Of a stretch of DNA of 64,000 bases, positions 37,406 to 45,894 are shown piece after piece; within the stretch, counting starts at the first letter, position 1, and each line of letters opens with the position of its first letter. A program made the position numbers and the translations under genes. A model generated the notes under the pieces. It saw nothing but the letters and a program-made list of their open reading frames with translations, did not search any database and had not been told where the DNA came from. The stretch is taken from positions 62,001 through 126,000 of IMG/VR virus record IMGVR_UViG_3300027963_000041; one strand, given 5' to 3'. The DNA is from a virus.

Positions 37406-39114
37406 TTTTATTTCGTAAACTTCGTTGGAAAAACTTACTTAGCACAGGCAATCTTTTTACCGAACTGAATCTAAACAATGAATCAACAACATTGATTGTT
37501 GGTACAAACGGATCAGGTAAATCAACGATGCTTGATGCGCTATGCTTTTGCCTTTTCGGTAAGCCTTTTCGCAACATTAACAAATTACAACTTGTTAATT
37601 CAATTAACACAAAAGATACTGTAGTTGAAGTAGAGTTTGATATTGGTAGCAAGTCATACAAAGTGGTGCGTGGCATCAAGCCCAACCTGTTTGAAATTTA
37701 TTGTAATGGTAATCTGCTATCGCAAGATGCCGCAATCAAAGACTATCAAGAGTACCTTGAGAAGTTTATTCTCAAATTAAACTACAAATCATTTACACAG
37801 ATTGTGATTCTTGGTAGTGCATCATTCACTCCGTTCATGCAATTGTCTGCATCAGATCGTAGATCAATCATTGAAGACTTGCTTGACATTCAAATCTTCT
37901 CGCGCATGAATGGCATTGTAAAAGACAAAGTGCAAATTGCTAAAGAGAATATCTCAGAAAAGAAACATGAGATTGGCTTGCTTGAACAAAAGTACAATCT
38001 TAAAAAAGAATATGTTGATGAATTAAAACGAAACAACGAAGATAGGATTGCAGAATATGTTGAAGAGATACAGAGTAATCAGAGTGCTATACAAACCCTT
38101 CATGAAGAAATATTTACCTTCACCGAGCAGGTTGAAGCCCTCAATGCCATTGTGGAAAATAAAATTGAAATTGAAAGTAAGGTCAAGAAACTTACAAAAC
38201 TTGAATCGCAAATTGAAAGCAATGTATCCAAATTTCGAAAGGATATACATTTCTTCGGGCACAATGACGATTGTCCAACCTGTAGGCAAGCCATTGCCGT
38301 GGAGTTTAAAGAAGCGCAACTTAGCGGTCTTACCACCAAAGCCGAAGAATGCAACACCGCTCTTGAACAACTCTTGACAAAACTTACTTCGGAACAAAAC
38401 AAGTTAGACAAAATTACAGAGACACAGAAAAAAATCAATACACTTCAAGTAAAGGTTGCATCTGACAACTCATCCATTACTGAGATGAACAAACAGATTA
38501 CCAAGTTGAACAAACAGATTGAAGACATTCGTAATGCATCAACTGTATCTGATAAAGATGTGCAAGAATTAAACGCTATAAAAGAGCAGTTAAGTGAGAT
38601 AAAGATTAATATAAACACCTTTATCGATGAGTTGAACTATTACAGTACTGCCGCGTTGATGCTAAAAGATACTGGTATTAAAACAAAAATTGTTAAGCAA
38701 TATCTACCAGTTATCAATAAACTTGTCAACAAATATTTGACTACATTGGATTTCTTTGTGAACTTCAATTTGGATGAATCGTTCAAAGAAACTATTAAGT
38801 CTCGCCACCGCGATGACTTTAGTTATGCATCATTCTCTGAGGGTGAGAAACAACGTATTGATATGGCATTGATGTTGACATGGCGTGCGGTTGCTAAATT
38901 GAAAAACTCTACCAATACAAACATTCTGATATTGGATGAAATTTTTGATTCGTCACTTGACACAAATGGTACAGAAGATTTGATGAAAATTCTTTCTATG
39001 CTTGAGAACACAAATCTCTTTGTGATTAGTCATAAAGGTGATATACTACAAGACAAGTTTAGAAATGTGATTCGATTTGAGAAGGTAAATAATTTTTCGA
39101 GGATTATAAAATGA
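37402..39114 (+). CDS. 46: gp46 recombination ATPase (SbcC/Rad50-like)
   Basis: A 570-residue SMC-like protein; T4 gp46 has 560. Walker A is GTNGSGKST (34-42), a coiled-coil arm runs from about 170 to 430 interrupted by the zinc-hook CPTC near 291-294, and the C-terminal lobe carries the signature SFSEGEKQRIDMAL and Walker B ILILDEIFDSSLD. It powers and structures the gp46/47 end-resection complex. Intact and typical. Confidence 0.95.
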   Translation: MILFRKLRWKNLLSTGNLFTELNLNNESTTLIVGTNGSGKSTMLDALCFCLFGKPFRNINKLQLVNSINTKDTVVEVEFDIGSKSYKVVRGIKPNLFEIYCNGNLLSQDAAIKDYQEYLEKFILKLNYKSFTQIVILGSASFTPFMQLSASDRRSIIEDLLDIQIFSRMNGIVKDKVQIAKENISEKKHEIGLLEQKYNLKKEYVDELKRNNEDRIAEYVEEIQSNQSAIQTLHEEIFTFTEQVEALNAIVENKIEIESKVKKLTKLESQIESNVSKFRKDIHFFGHNDDCPTCRQAIAVEFKEAQLSGLTTKAEECNTALEQLLTKLTSEQNKLDKITETQKKINTLQVKVASDNSSITEMNKQITKLNKQIEDIRNASTVSDKDVQELNAIKEQLSEIKININTFIDELNYYSTAALMLKDTGIKTKIVKQYLPVINKLVNKYLTTLDFFVNFNLDESFKETIKSRHRDDFSYASFSEGEKQRIDMALMLTWRAVAKLKNSTNTNILILDEIFDSSLDTNGTEDLMKILSMLENTNLFVISHKGDILQDKFRNVIRFEKVNNFSRIIK

Positions 39115-39299
39115 AAACACTTAGTGAATATTATGGAACAGATATAGACAGAGAAGCGCATATCTACTTAGATGAGAATTTCTATAAAGTTAGAATGCGA
39201 AATGAATTAGGATCTTGGTTTGTTGCATTCTTCAAAACGCAAGATGAAGCACAAAATTATGCAGAAAATTATGTATTAGGAGAAACACATGAACCTTGA
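39111..39299 (+). CDS. Small hypothetical protein
   Basis: A 62-residue acidic protein that overlaps the gp46 stop by four bases (ATGA) and the deformylase start by 11. It contains several aromatic residues (YYGTDIDREAHIYLDENFY) and looks like a compact alpha/beta fold. Tight overlaps on both sides support it being a real gene. I do not recognise the family. Confidence 0.6.
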   Translation: MKTLSEYYGTDIDREAHIYLDENFYKVRMRNELGSWFVAFFKTQDEAQNYAENYVLGETHEP

Positions 39300-39804
39300 A
39301 TTTGTTCCAGAAAGTTCTTCGATGCTATTACAGCCATCGAAAGAGTTTGACTTTGCTAACCCACCTTTTGATCCAAAAGAGTTTGCAGAGAGCCTATATA
39401 ATACAATGGCTCGACATGACGGACTTGGATTGTCTGCTGTGCAAGTTGGACATCCATATCGCGTCTTTGCGATGCGTAATGATAAAGACCCAATCGTATT
39501 GTTCAATCCACGCATTGTGTTTCAGTCTGAAAACATTCTATCAATGAAAGAAGGATGCTTGAGTTTTCCATTATTGTTTTTGAGTGTGAAGCGACCCGAT
39601 TCAATTCGCATACGCTATCAGACATGGGAAAACACTACAGACACTTCTACTTTTATCGGTATGACTGCGCGAGTAGCATTACATGAATATGATCACCTTG
39701 AGGGCAAATTGTTTACACAAGTTGCTTCATCTTTTGAAGTAGAACGATCAAAACGCAAACGAATGATTCTTCAGCGAAAAGTAAAGAGCGCCAAGAAGGG
39801 ATAA
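39289..39804 (+). CDS. def: Peptide deformylase
   Basis: A 171-residue deformylase with the three diagnostic motifs: motif 1 GLGLSAVQVG (G-x-G-L-A/S-A-x-Q), motif 2 EGCLSFP with the metal-binding Cys, and motif 3 HEYDHLEG with the two metal-binding His and catalytic Glu. It removes the N-formyl group from nascent proteins. Phage deformylases are known from T4-like cyanophages, where they act on phage and host proteins during infection. All key residues are intact. The start has an AGGAGAAACAC site in the preceding gene. Confidence 0.93.
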   Translation: MNLEFVPESSSMLLQPSKEFDFANPPFDPKEFAESLYNTMARHDGLGLSAVQVGHPYRVFAMRNDKDPIVLFNPRIVFQSENILSMKEGCLSFPLLFLSVKRPDSIRIRYQTWENTTDTSTFIGMTARVALHEYDHLEGKLFTQVASSFEVERSKRKRMILQRKVKSAKKG

Positions 39805-39807
39805 ACA

Positions 39808-40026
39808 ATGAAATATTGGACTATTATTTTTCCCGGAGAATTAGGTCAGCATGTACAAGAAACATGGTCAGAAGATCAAATTCTCAAATCATATTTTCCT
39901 CATTGGTGTAAGATGATGGTAGAAGCAGGCAAAGGAGATTTTGTCAACGAACAAGATTGCCTAAATGATTGGACTGTAGTGCATTGGGCAGAAGAAACAA
40001 CTCAATTTGGAGAGAAGTTGAAATGA
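39808..40026 (+). CDS. Conserved small hypothetical protein
   Basis: A 72-residue protein beginning MKYWTIIFPGELGQHVQETWSE, rich in Trp (five in total). Similar short proteins with the opening Y-W-T-I-I-F-P-G occur in T4-like cyanophages, but no function is known to me. It lies three bases after the deformylase and overlaps the following hydroxylase gene by four bases (ATGA). Confidence 0.65.
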   Translation: MKYWTIIFPGELGQHVQETWSEDQILKSYFPHWCKMMVEAGKGDFVNEQDCLNDWTVVHWAEETTQFGEKLK

Positions 40027-41135
40027 AAGATTGGCAACATGGATTTGACATAGACTATCTCAAGGGTCTAGAAAAAAAGTACGAAGAGTACAATCGCTAT
40101 ACACTCTCGCCTTTTGCAAAGTATAAGAAAAATAACATTGCAGAGTCTTTGTTTAAAGGTACGCTAACAATTCTTGATGATGCAATGCTTGAAGTATTTG
40201 AATCAAAGTCTGCATCTAACATTACCATGCACGGTGATACTGTTATCGCAAAGAAACAAAAAGGCGACATGACAGTAAGCAAGTTATCAGGAAATTTGAG
40301 TACACTTAAAAAATGTCTTGAGCCTATAACAAATGTTTTTGGACTACCTTTAAAAGATGTTTGGCTCATTGTGTGGGCTGAGAATAAAGATCATTGCAAG
40401 TTAGCAGAAGAATCTGGTTTCTGTTACGTTGGTCCAAAGATTACAACATACGGCGAAGTGTATGCCATCTACTATCGTGGTAAGCAGAGAGATTTTCCTA
40501 AAGTTGATCGCGCTGAATATTTGTCAATCAAAAAAGTTGAGAATATCGATGCTAAATTGATTGAAGCAATTTACAATAAACTTACTGAGTTGCCTAGTTT
40601 TACGAATCACTATAGCAACTACAACAAAGGTAAGTCATGGGGTGCATTATCATTGCGTGGCTATACATTAGACCCATCGTTCATTACAAAACCAATTGAA
40701 ATGAATGATACTTGGATAGAAGAAAACAAAGGCCAAGTATTTTGCCTACAAGATACACCTTTGTTTGATTTGTTTCCTGAAGTGCGTGAATTGATTCGCC
40801 CGTATGGTGAGACTGTTCACCGAGTGCGATTCATGAGATTGAAACCTAATGGGGGTGAACTTTCAAGACACACCGATCAAGTTGATCCAGATTCTGGTGG
40901 GTCATTAGGTAAGTTAGCAAGGTTGCATTTCCCAATCAAAACAAATTCAGATATGTTATATACTGTATGGAACACAAAAGGTGAACCAGAAAACATACAT
41001 ATGAAAACGGGCGAGTGTTGGTTTCTTGATACACGCAAGCCTCACATGGCTGTCAATGGTGGAGATGAAGAACGTATCCATCTTGTCGTAGATATTATTA
41101 CCGAGAAAAAATTACATGATAAACTTGTCAACTGA
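40023..41135 (+). CDS. Aspartyl/asparaginyl beta-hydroxylase-like two-domain protein
   Basis: A 370-residue protein starting MKDWQHGFD at an ATGA overlap. The C-terminal part (about 260-365) matches the Asp/Asn beta-hydroxylase type of 2OG-Fe(II) enzyme: LSRHTDQVD supplies the H-x-D, LARLHFPIKTN is the beta-barrel strand, GECWFLDTRKPHMAVNGG gives the distal His, and ERIHLVVDI the Arg. The N-terminal 160 residues have a LIVWAENKDHCKLAEESGF block recalling acetyltransferase-like folds; this is uncertain. Substrate unknown; context suggests a small auxiliary metabolism cluster. Confidence 0.7.
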   Translation: MKDWQHGFDIDYLKGLEKKYEEYNRYTLSPFAKYKKNNIAESLFKGTLTILDDAMLEVFESKSASNITMHGDTVIAKKQKGDMTVSKLSGNLSTLKKCLEPITNVFGLPLKDVWLIVWAENKDHCKLAEESGFCYVGPKITTYGEVYAIYYRGKQRDFPKVDRAEYLSIKKVENIDAKLIEAIYNKLTELPSFTNHYSNYNKGKSWGALSLRGYTLDPSFITKPIEMNDTWIEENKGQVFCLQDTPLFDLFPEVRELIRPYGETVHRVRFMRLKPNGGELSRHTDQVDPDSGGSLGKLARLHFPIKTNSDMLYTVWNTKGEPENIHMKTGECWFLDTRKPHMAVNGGDEERIHLVVDIITEKKLHDKLVN

Positions 41136-41877
41136 TGAATTACTTGATACAATAAAGGGATGGGAAGACCCAAACCCACCGCCTATCATTGAAGAATACA
41201 ATGGCTTTCATGTTGTGCGCGATGATAAGTTAGGCTATGGTAGCAAAGCAAGATTCATTGATTATCTTATTGCAACTGAAGGTGACGAATGGGTTTTCGG
41301 TGGTGCAAACAAAGTGGGATGGGGACCAATTTCTCTAACACACGTTTGTAATAAATATGGAAAGAAAGCAACCTTCTTCATGGCTAAGCGCAAAGAGCCA
41401 ACATGGCATCAACAGCAAGTCTTAGACATGGGCGGCACAATTCATTGGGTAGCAAATGGCATGTTAAATGTAACGAAAGCGAAAGCAAGAAACTACTACG
41501 AAGAAGATACAAAGAGTCGTAGAGTCTTGCCACTTGGTCTTGAACATCCAACTGTGCTTGCATCAATCGTCAAAGTAGCACGAAACTTAAAAATCAAACC
41601 GACTGAAATTTGGACTGTAGCATCAAGCGGCACTCTCAACCGCGGGTTACAATTAGCATTTCCTACTGTTCCTGCTTATGCAGTAGAAGTAGGACACAAG
41701 ATGAGTGATTATGAAAAAGGTCGTGCTATCACAATGCGTTCATCATATGCTTACGATCAGAAAGTAGAACCTGATCGAATGCCCCCATATCCTTCAGAAC
41801 CATACTATGACGCGAAGTTATGGGATTTTGTAATTGCTAATGGAAAGAAAGGAGCATTAATCTGGAATGTAGCCTAG
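41116..41877 (+). CDS. PLP-dependent (fold type II)-like enzyme
   Basis: A 253-residue protein whose order of motifs resembles ACC deaminase or cysteine desulfhydrase-like fold type II PLP enzymes, but it is shorter. VVRDDKLGYGSKARFIDYL would place the Schiff-base Lys in GSKAR (core DDKLGYGSKARF); FGGANKVGWGPISLTHV corresponds to the substrate-binding G-G-x-x-S-N-H loop, though without the usual Ser-Asn-His; and VASSGTLNRGLQLAF resembles the phosphate-binding S-G-G-T loop with one Gly changed. It may be a diverged enzyme or a binding protein. It overlaps the preceding gene by 20 bases. Confidence 0.5.
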   Translation: MINLSTDELLDTIKGWEDPNPPPIIEEYNGFHVVRDDKLGYGSKARFIDYLIATEGDEWVFGGANKVGWGPISLTHVCNKYGKKATFFMAKRKEPTWHQQQVLDMGGTIHWVANGMLNVTKAKARNYYEEDTKSRRVLPLGLEHPTVLASIVKVARNLKIKPTEIWTVASSGTLNRGLQLAFPTVPAYAVEVGHKMSDYEKGRAITMRSSYAYDQKVEPDRMPPYPSEPYYDAKLWDFVIANGKKGALIWNVA

Positions 41878-41898
41878 TTTTCAATTAAGGAGAAATTA

Positions 41899-42144
41899 AT
41901 GAGTAACGACAAAGACAAAGAGAAACATGGCAAGCGTATCATGAGAGATGAAAACGCTATTCGTAAACAGGTTAAAATTGCAAAAGTGTTTGGGTTACCA
42001 GTAACCGAAGCGCATCGATTTGCAAAACATCACGCCACAAATTGTGGTATCCCAGGTTGTGTGATGTGTGCAAATCCAAGAAAAACATTTAAAGAAAAAA
42101 CAATTCAAGAAAAGAAATTTGAACAGAGAGAATTATATGACTAA
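41899..42144 (+). CDS. Small Cys/His-rich conserved protein
   Basis: An 81-residue basic protein with a conserved-looking metal-binding pattern FAKHHATNCGIPGCVMCANPRK (core H-H-x3-N-C-x4-C-x2-C). Similar small proteins with HRF-x-KHHA-x-NCG occur in T4-like cyanophages. The two His and three Cys could form a single zinc site. The purine-rich AAGGAGAAA site precedes the ATG. It overlaps the cupin gene by eight bases. Confidence 0.65.
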   Translation: MSNDKDKEKHGKRIMRDENAIRKQVKIAKVFGLPVTEAHRFAKHHATNCGIPGCVMCANPRKTFKEKTIQEKKFEQRELYD

Positions 42145-42508
42145 ACTTAATGGATTGGTGCCAAAAGGTTGGGGTTCAGAGTTTATTTTTGCCACCAACG
42201 ATAAGTATTGTGGTAAATTTTTAAACTTTGAAACAGGCGCTAAATTTTCAATGCATTTCCATGCAGTCAAAGATGAAACATGGTATGTACAAAGTGGCAA
42301 ATTTATTGTTCAGTACATTGATACTACTAACGCAGAAGTAAAAGACAAATATCTTGAGGTTGGTGATACATGGCATAACCCGCCATTGTTGCCTCATCGC
42401 TTGATTTGTGTTGAAGAAGGTAGTATAATTGAAGTAAGTACACCTGATTCGGTGGAAGATAACTATAGGGTGATGGCAGGTGATAGTCAAAAAGAGAATA
42501 TTCGTTAA
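42137..42508 (+). CDS. Cupin-fold protein, sugar-phosphate related
   Basis: A 123-residue single-domain cupin starting MTKLNGLVPKGWGSE. Cupin motif 1 is MHFHAVKDETWYVQSGKF (H-x-H plus Glu) and motif 2 is around PPLLPHRLICVEEGSIIEV with the third metal-binding His. It resembles the metal-binding domain of mannose-6-phosphate isomerase-type and WxcM-like sugar enzymes. The next two genes are a nucleotidyltransferase and a heptose-kinase-like protein, so a role in activated sugar synthesis is likely, by context. Confidence 0.7.
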   Translation: MTKLNGLVPKGWGSEFIFATNDKYCGKFLNFETGAKFSMHFHAVKDETWYVQSGKFIVQYIDTTNAEVKDKYLEVGDTWHNPPLLPHRLICVEEGSIIEVSTPDSVEDNYRVMAGDSQKENIR

Positions 42509-42887
42509 TGGTTCATTTGATGTTCTGCATCTTGGTCATCTACGGCTTCTAAATTTTGCAAGAAGCCTAGGTGATCATCTTTGCGTTGCAATAGATACAG
42601 ACAGACGAATTAAAGAACTGAAGGGCGAGAGTCGCCCTATAAATAATTTGTACGAACGAAAAACATTCTTAGCAAACTTAAAGTGTGTTGATGAAGTTTT
42701 AGTTTTTGATAGTGATATGGATTTAATTCACATCATGGAAGCATACAAGCCAGACATTATTGTTAAGGGTAGTGATCACAGAGAGACAAGTCAACTCTCT
42801 AAAAAATATTGTAAAGAGGTTATATTTTATGAACGATTTGGTGAATACTCTTCAACAAGAAAAATACAAGATATTGCTAGTCGGTGA
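42480..42887 (+). CDS. HldE C-terminal-like nucleotidyltransferase
   Basis: A 135-residue cytidylyltransferase-fold enzyme starting at GTG, with an AGGG site about ten bases upstream. The catalytic H-x-G-H signature is VNGSFDVLHLGHLRLL, followed by RPINNLYERKTFLANLKCVDEV and IVKGSDHRE; the C-terminal GEYSSTRKI replaces the usual S-T-S/T-x-x-I. These match the RfaE2/HldC-type domain that transfers a nucleotide to heptose-1-phosphate. It overlaps the PfkB kinase gene by 59 bases. Exact sugar and nucleotide unknown. Confidence 0.8.
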   Translation: MIVKKRIFVNGSFDVLHLGHLRLLNFARSLGDHLCVAIDTDRRIKELKGESRPINNLYERKTFLANLKCVDEVLVFDSDMDLIHIMEAYKPDIIVKGSDHRETSQLSKKYCKEVIFYERFGEYSSTRKIQDIASR

Positions 42888-43599
42888 TGCTTGCATTGAT
42901 CGATACATCTACGGCACAGTAGAAAGAATCTCGCCTGAGGCGCCCGTTCCTGTTCTAAAGATGAATGGGAAAGAAGAGTTTCGGCCAGGTATGGCAAGCA
43001 ATGTGTACGAGAATCTAAAAGCATTGTATTGTGACGTACAACAATTAAGTGGCATACCCTCTAAGAAAACAAGATTCGTTGATGTGAAGAGTGGCTATCA
43101 ATTGCTACGGGTCGATGAAGATCATAAGAATGCACCAATCAGTTTTGCTACACTCATACCCAACTATGATGCGGTTGTAATTTCAGACTACAACAAAGGT
43201 AGCGTTACATATGAAACTGTGCGAGAAATTCAATCGATGTTTAGAGGACCAATCTTTATTGATACAAAGAAGCCAAGCATGATTGAGTTTGATGGTTGCT
43301 ATGTAAAGATCAATGAATTAGAATGTAGTCTAGCGCAGACATTACCTAGTTCTAATTACTTGATTGTTACGAAAGGTGCAGAAGGCACTCAGTACAATGG
43401 TAAGACATACCCAACAAAAAAAGTAGAAGTGCATGATGTAACTGGCGCAGGTGATGTTCATCTAGCCGCTCTTGCCGTGTTCTATTTGTTGACTGGTTCA
43501 ATTGAAAATGCATTGCCTTACGCAAACAAACTAGCATCTATCTCTGTACAGCATCAAGGTTGTTATACAATCACAAACGAAGACTTGGTTACACTATGA
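42829..43599 (+). CDS. HldE N-terminal-like PfkB sugar kinase
   Basis: A 256-residue PfkB-family kinase starting MNDLVNTLQQEKY after an AAAGAGGT site. The N-terminal region LLVGDACIDRYIYGTVERISPEAPVPVLK (core GTVERISPEAPVPVLK) is the hallmark of the heptose-7-phosphate kinase domain of HldE/RfaE1, and the catalytic PfkB signature is VTGAGDVHLAAL. It lies directly after an HldE C-terminal-like gene, so the two halves of bacterial HldE are present as separate genes in reversed order. Product probably feeds a nucleotide-activated heptose-like sugar. Confidence 0.8.
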   Translation: MNDLVNTLQQEKYKILLVGDACIDRYIYGTVERISPEAPVPVLKMNGKEEFRPGMASNVYENLKALYCDVQQLSGIPSKKTRFVDVKSGYQLLRVDEDHKNAPISFATLIPNYDAVVISDYNKGSVTYETVREIQSMFRGPIFIDTKKPSMIEFDGCYVKINELECSLAQTLPSSNYLIVTKGAEGTQYNGKTYPTKKVEVHDVTGAGDVHLAALAVFYLLTGSIENALPYANKLASISVQHQGCYTITNEDLVTL

Positions 43600-44030
43600 T
43601 TAAAGAAAAGTACCTTGATACTTACATGAAGACTGCGAAATTATTCGCAGAGCATAGTAGTGCAGTTAGAAAAAAAGTTGGTGCTGTTGTTGTTAAGAAT
43701 GACAGAATCATCTCTATCGGTTACAATGGTATGCCAAGTGGATGGGATAATGATTGTGAAAATTATTTTGGATTAGATTTAAGCGGTAATCCAACATTAG
43801 TAACAAAACCCGAAGTTCTACATGCAGAGTCTAATGCGATTGCCAAACTAGCAAAGTCTACTGAGAGTGGCGATGGTGCGAGTATGTTTATCACTTGCAG
43901 TCCATGCATAGATTGTGCTAAAATGATATATCAATCTGGCATTAAAGAAGTTTTTTATGGCGAAGAATATCGTAACAATGACGGCATTGATTTCCTAAAT
44001 AAATGTGGGCTATCAGTAAGAAAATTATGA
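43596..44030 (+). CDS. cd: dCMP deaminase-like protein
   Basis: A 144-residue zinc-dependent deaminase starting MIKEKYLDTYMKTAK at an ATGA overlap. The zinc ligands and proton shuttle are in LHAESNAI (His, Glu) and CSPCIDCAK (two Cys). The N-terminal KKVGAVVVKNDRIISIGYNG and GMPSGWDNDCEN match phage dCMP deaminases such as T4 gp cd, which makes dUMP for dTTP synthesis. Whether it has the allosteric dCTP/dTTP site is not visible. Confidence 0.88.
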   Translation: MIKEKYLDTYMKTAKLFAEHSSAVRKKVGAVVVKNDRIISIGYNGMPSGWDNDCENYFGLDLSGNPTLVTKPEVLHAESNAIAKLAKSTESGDGASMFITCSPCIDCAKMIYQSGIKEVFYGEEYRNNDGIDFLNKCGLSVRKL

Positions 44031-44209
44031 AATACAAGTACGAAAAATTTGAAGACTATTTTGATGAGGTAGAAAATTATGCCACTAGAGGCGAAAGATT
44101 TTATGATGAGTTTTCCGATCCAATGAAAGTGGATCGTGCCATTCAATGGCTTGAAGCCGCGTTCAAGTGTGGGCGTGAAATGCAAAGTGAGAAAGAAATT
44201 AATGACTAA
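44027..44209 (+). CDS. Small hypothetical protein
   Basis: A 60-residue acidic helical protein starting MKYKYEKFEDYFDEVENY at an ATGA overlap with the deaminase stop. Its end overlaps the start of the DNA methyltransferase by eight bases. Such close packing supports its reality. No known family recognised. Confidence 0.6.
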   Translation: MKYKYEKFEDYFDEVENYATRGERFYDEFSDPMKVDRAIQWLEAAFKCGREMQSEKEIND

Positions 44210-45755
44210 ACATTTTTATGAACGAAACGATTGGTTGCTGAATCATGAGACAAACAAGTCGTTCGAAGAAATACAAAGGATGACTGATGATGAATTCAGA
44301 CAATGGTTTATTGACCTCCGTAAAGCGGTTGTCTATGCATGGGATACTCTTAATCAGCCTCCGCGGGTTGGTTGGGATGAGAACGAGATTCGAAAACAGT
44401 TTAGGGAAATGTACGGATTTCCTGTTCACGGATTTGAACAAACAGACGAACTTACCGGAGAAAAAGACGTAATTCGAAACACTAGCGTAGTTGGCAATGC
44501 CGCGAATCAATGGTTTCCTACCATGATGAAGACACGCATTAACTATACTAAGAACGATGATGGTTTGTCTATCTACGATCACTTTGTTCGCGATGATCTA
44601 CTTGAGAAGACTTTAAAGTATGCGCGAAGACATTACAAGCGCGATTCATTCTATCACTACTCAAACACTATCAGAGTAGGCGAAGTAGTTGAGATTGGTA
44701 GTCACCAAAAGAAATTTAAAACTGGTGATGAATTTGTTCAGTATTTTGAACAAACTAACTTGCGCGAGTATGGCTATGATTATTGGATAGAATCGCGTGA
44801 TGATGAAGAAGAGTACACCGGTTATAATGAAGACTTGAAGAACGCCAAGTATCTAGAGATTGCAGACTTGTCTTTGTGTGCAGAGCATACTACAAAAAAC
44901 ATTCAATCGAAACAATCAAAGTATCGCATTCGTATGTACAAGATGGGTCAGAAGATTTTTCCTCTTGGCTTCAAAGCATTCCGAGTATCGTGGTGTCAAT
45001 ACGCAGTTAACTTTCCTCCACTCACAGCAAAGTACCTTTATGAAAAATTTACTAAACACATTAAAGACCAAGACAGAATTGTGGTTTACGATCCCTCTAG
45101 TGGTTGGGGTGGCCGTATTCTCGGCGCTATGTCTACTCGCCTTAGCACCCCTTTGCATTATGTTGGTACTGATCCTAATACTGACCATAGCATTGCCGGT
45201 GATTCTACTAAGTATGCCGATTTGGCTAATTTTTATAATGCCTCCAAAAACTCAGGAGTATTGTTCCAAAGCGCCAATACTTTCGACATATATCAATTGG
45301 GTTCAGAAGTTATCGGATCCGATGAGCGATTTTATGCCTACAAAGATAAGTTAGATATGGTCTTTACTTCACCGCCATACTTTGCAAAAGAGGCGTATAG
45401 TGAAGACCCAACACAATCGTACAAAAAATTTACTGGTTATGATTCTTGGCGCGAAGGTTTTCTACGCCCAACATTGAAGACTGCTGTTGAGTGGTTACGC
45501 AATGATCGTTATCTGTTATGGAATATTGCAGATGCAAAGTTTGGCGCTGACATGCTACCACTTGAAAAAGATAGCCGAGACATTCTTGAAGAGTTAGGTA
45601 TGGAGTACAGAGGCGTTTTGAAAATGTCACTTGCACAAATGCCAGGCGGCAATCGCATTGATTCTGATACTGGACTACCCAAAGCAAAAAACTTCTGCAA
45701 GGTCAACGGCATGTGGCTCAAGTATGAGCCGATTTTTGTGTTTTATAAGCCGTAA
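44202..45755 (+). CDS. DNA methyltransferase (amino-methyltransferase)
   Basis: A 517-residue protein starting MTKHFYERNDWLL. The SAM-binding motif DPSSGWGGRILGA (about residue 316) is followed after some 75 residues by the catalytic motif IV TSPPYF, so motif I precedes motif IV. TSPPY indicates exocyclic amino methylation (N4-cytosine or N6-adenine). The N-terminal 290 residues have no obvious motif and may hold the target-recognition domain. No restriction enzyme gene is nearby, so it probably protects phage DNA or marks it. Followed by a strong terminator. Confidence 0.85.
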   Translation: MTKHFYERNDWLLNHETNKSFEEIQRMTDDEFRQWFIDLRKAVVYAWDTLNQPPRVGWDENEIRKQFREMYGFPVHGFEQTDELTGEKDVIRNTSVVGNAANQWFPTMMKTRINYTKNDDGLSIYDHFVRDDLLEKTLKYARRHYKRDSFYHYSNTIRVGEVVEIGSHQKKFKTGDEFVQYFEQTNLREYGYDYWIESRDDEEEYTGYNEDLKNAKYLEIADLSLCAEHTTKNIQSKQSKYRIRMYKMGQKIFPLGFKAFRVSWCQYAVNFPPLTAKYLYEKFTKHIKDQDRIVVYDPSSGWGGRILGAMSTRLSTPLHYVGTDPNTDHSIAGDSTKYADLANFYNASKNSGVLFQSANTFDIYQLGSEVIGSDERFYAYKDKLDMVFTSPPYFAKEAYSEDPTQSYKKFTGYDSWREGFLRPTLKTAVEWLRNDRYLLWNIADAKFGADMLPLEKDSRDILEELGMEYRGVLKMSLAQMPGGNRIDSDTGLPKAKNFCKVNGMWLKYEPIFVFYKP

Positions 45756-45767
45756 ACCAAAGTGTAC

Positions 45768-45795
45768 ACTACTGTATGCATGTACAGTAGTTTTT
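45768..45795 (+). terminator. Intrinsic terminator after DNA methyltransferase
   Basis: A perfect 9-bp stem ACTACTGTA / TACAGTAGT with loop TGCATG followed by five T. It ends the recombination/metabolism transcription unit. Confidence 0.85.
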
Positions 45796-45801
45796 ACCCC
45801 C

Positions 45802-45830
45802 AATCCGTTGTTTTTATGCAACAAACGGAT
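45802..45830 (+). promoter_or_regulatory. Imperfect inverted repeat upstream of early promoter
   Basis: ATCCGTTGT and ACAAACGGAT pair with a single bulge, six bases before the -35 box that follows. It could be an operator or a second hairpin of the terminator. Confidence 0.35.
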
Positions 45831-45835
45831 ATCGC

Positions 45836-45863
45836 TTGACCTGTTCTCCCATTGTGCTATACT
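45836..45863 (+). promoter_or_regulatory. Sigma70-type early promoter
   Basis: TTGACC (45836-45841), 16-bp spacer, TATACT (45858-45863), 32 bases before the next ATG. Confidence 0.75.
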
Positions 45864-45894
45864 AGAGTCTGTAGTGAGTGATATGGAGAATCTA

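Noticed and set aside
42638-42645. TATAAATA box inside the HldE C-terminal-like gene
   Set aside because: No gene start follows within a plausible leader distance except the kinase about 185 bases on, which has its own coupling; probably chance in AT-rich DNA.
44860-45354. + strand 164-codon frame with hydrophobic C-terminal half inside the DNA methyltransferase gene
   Set aside because: It lies wholly within a gene with clear SAM and TSPPY motifs in another frame and has no ribosome site.
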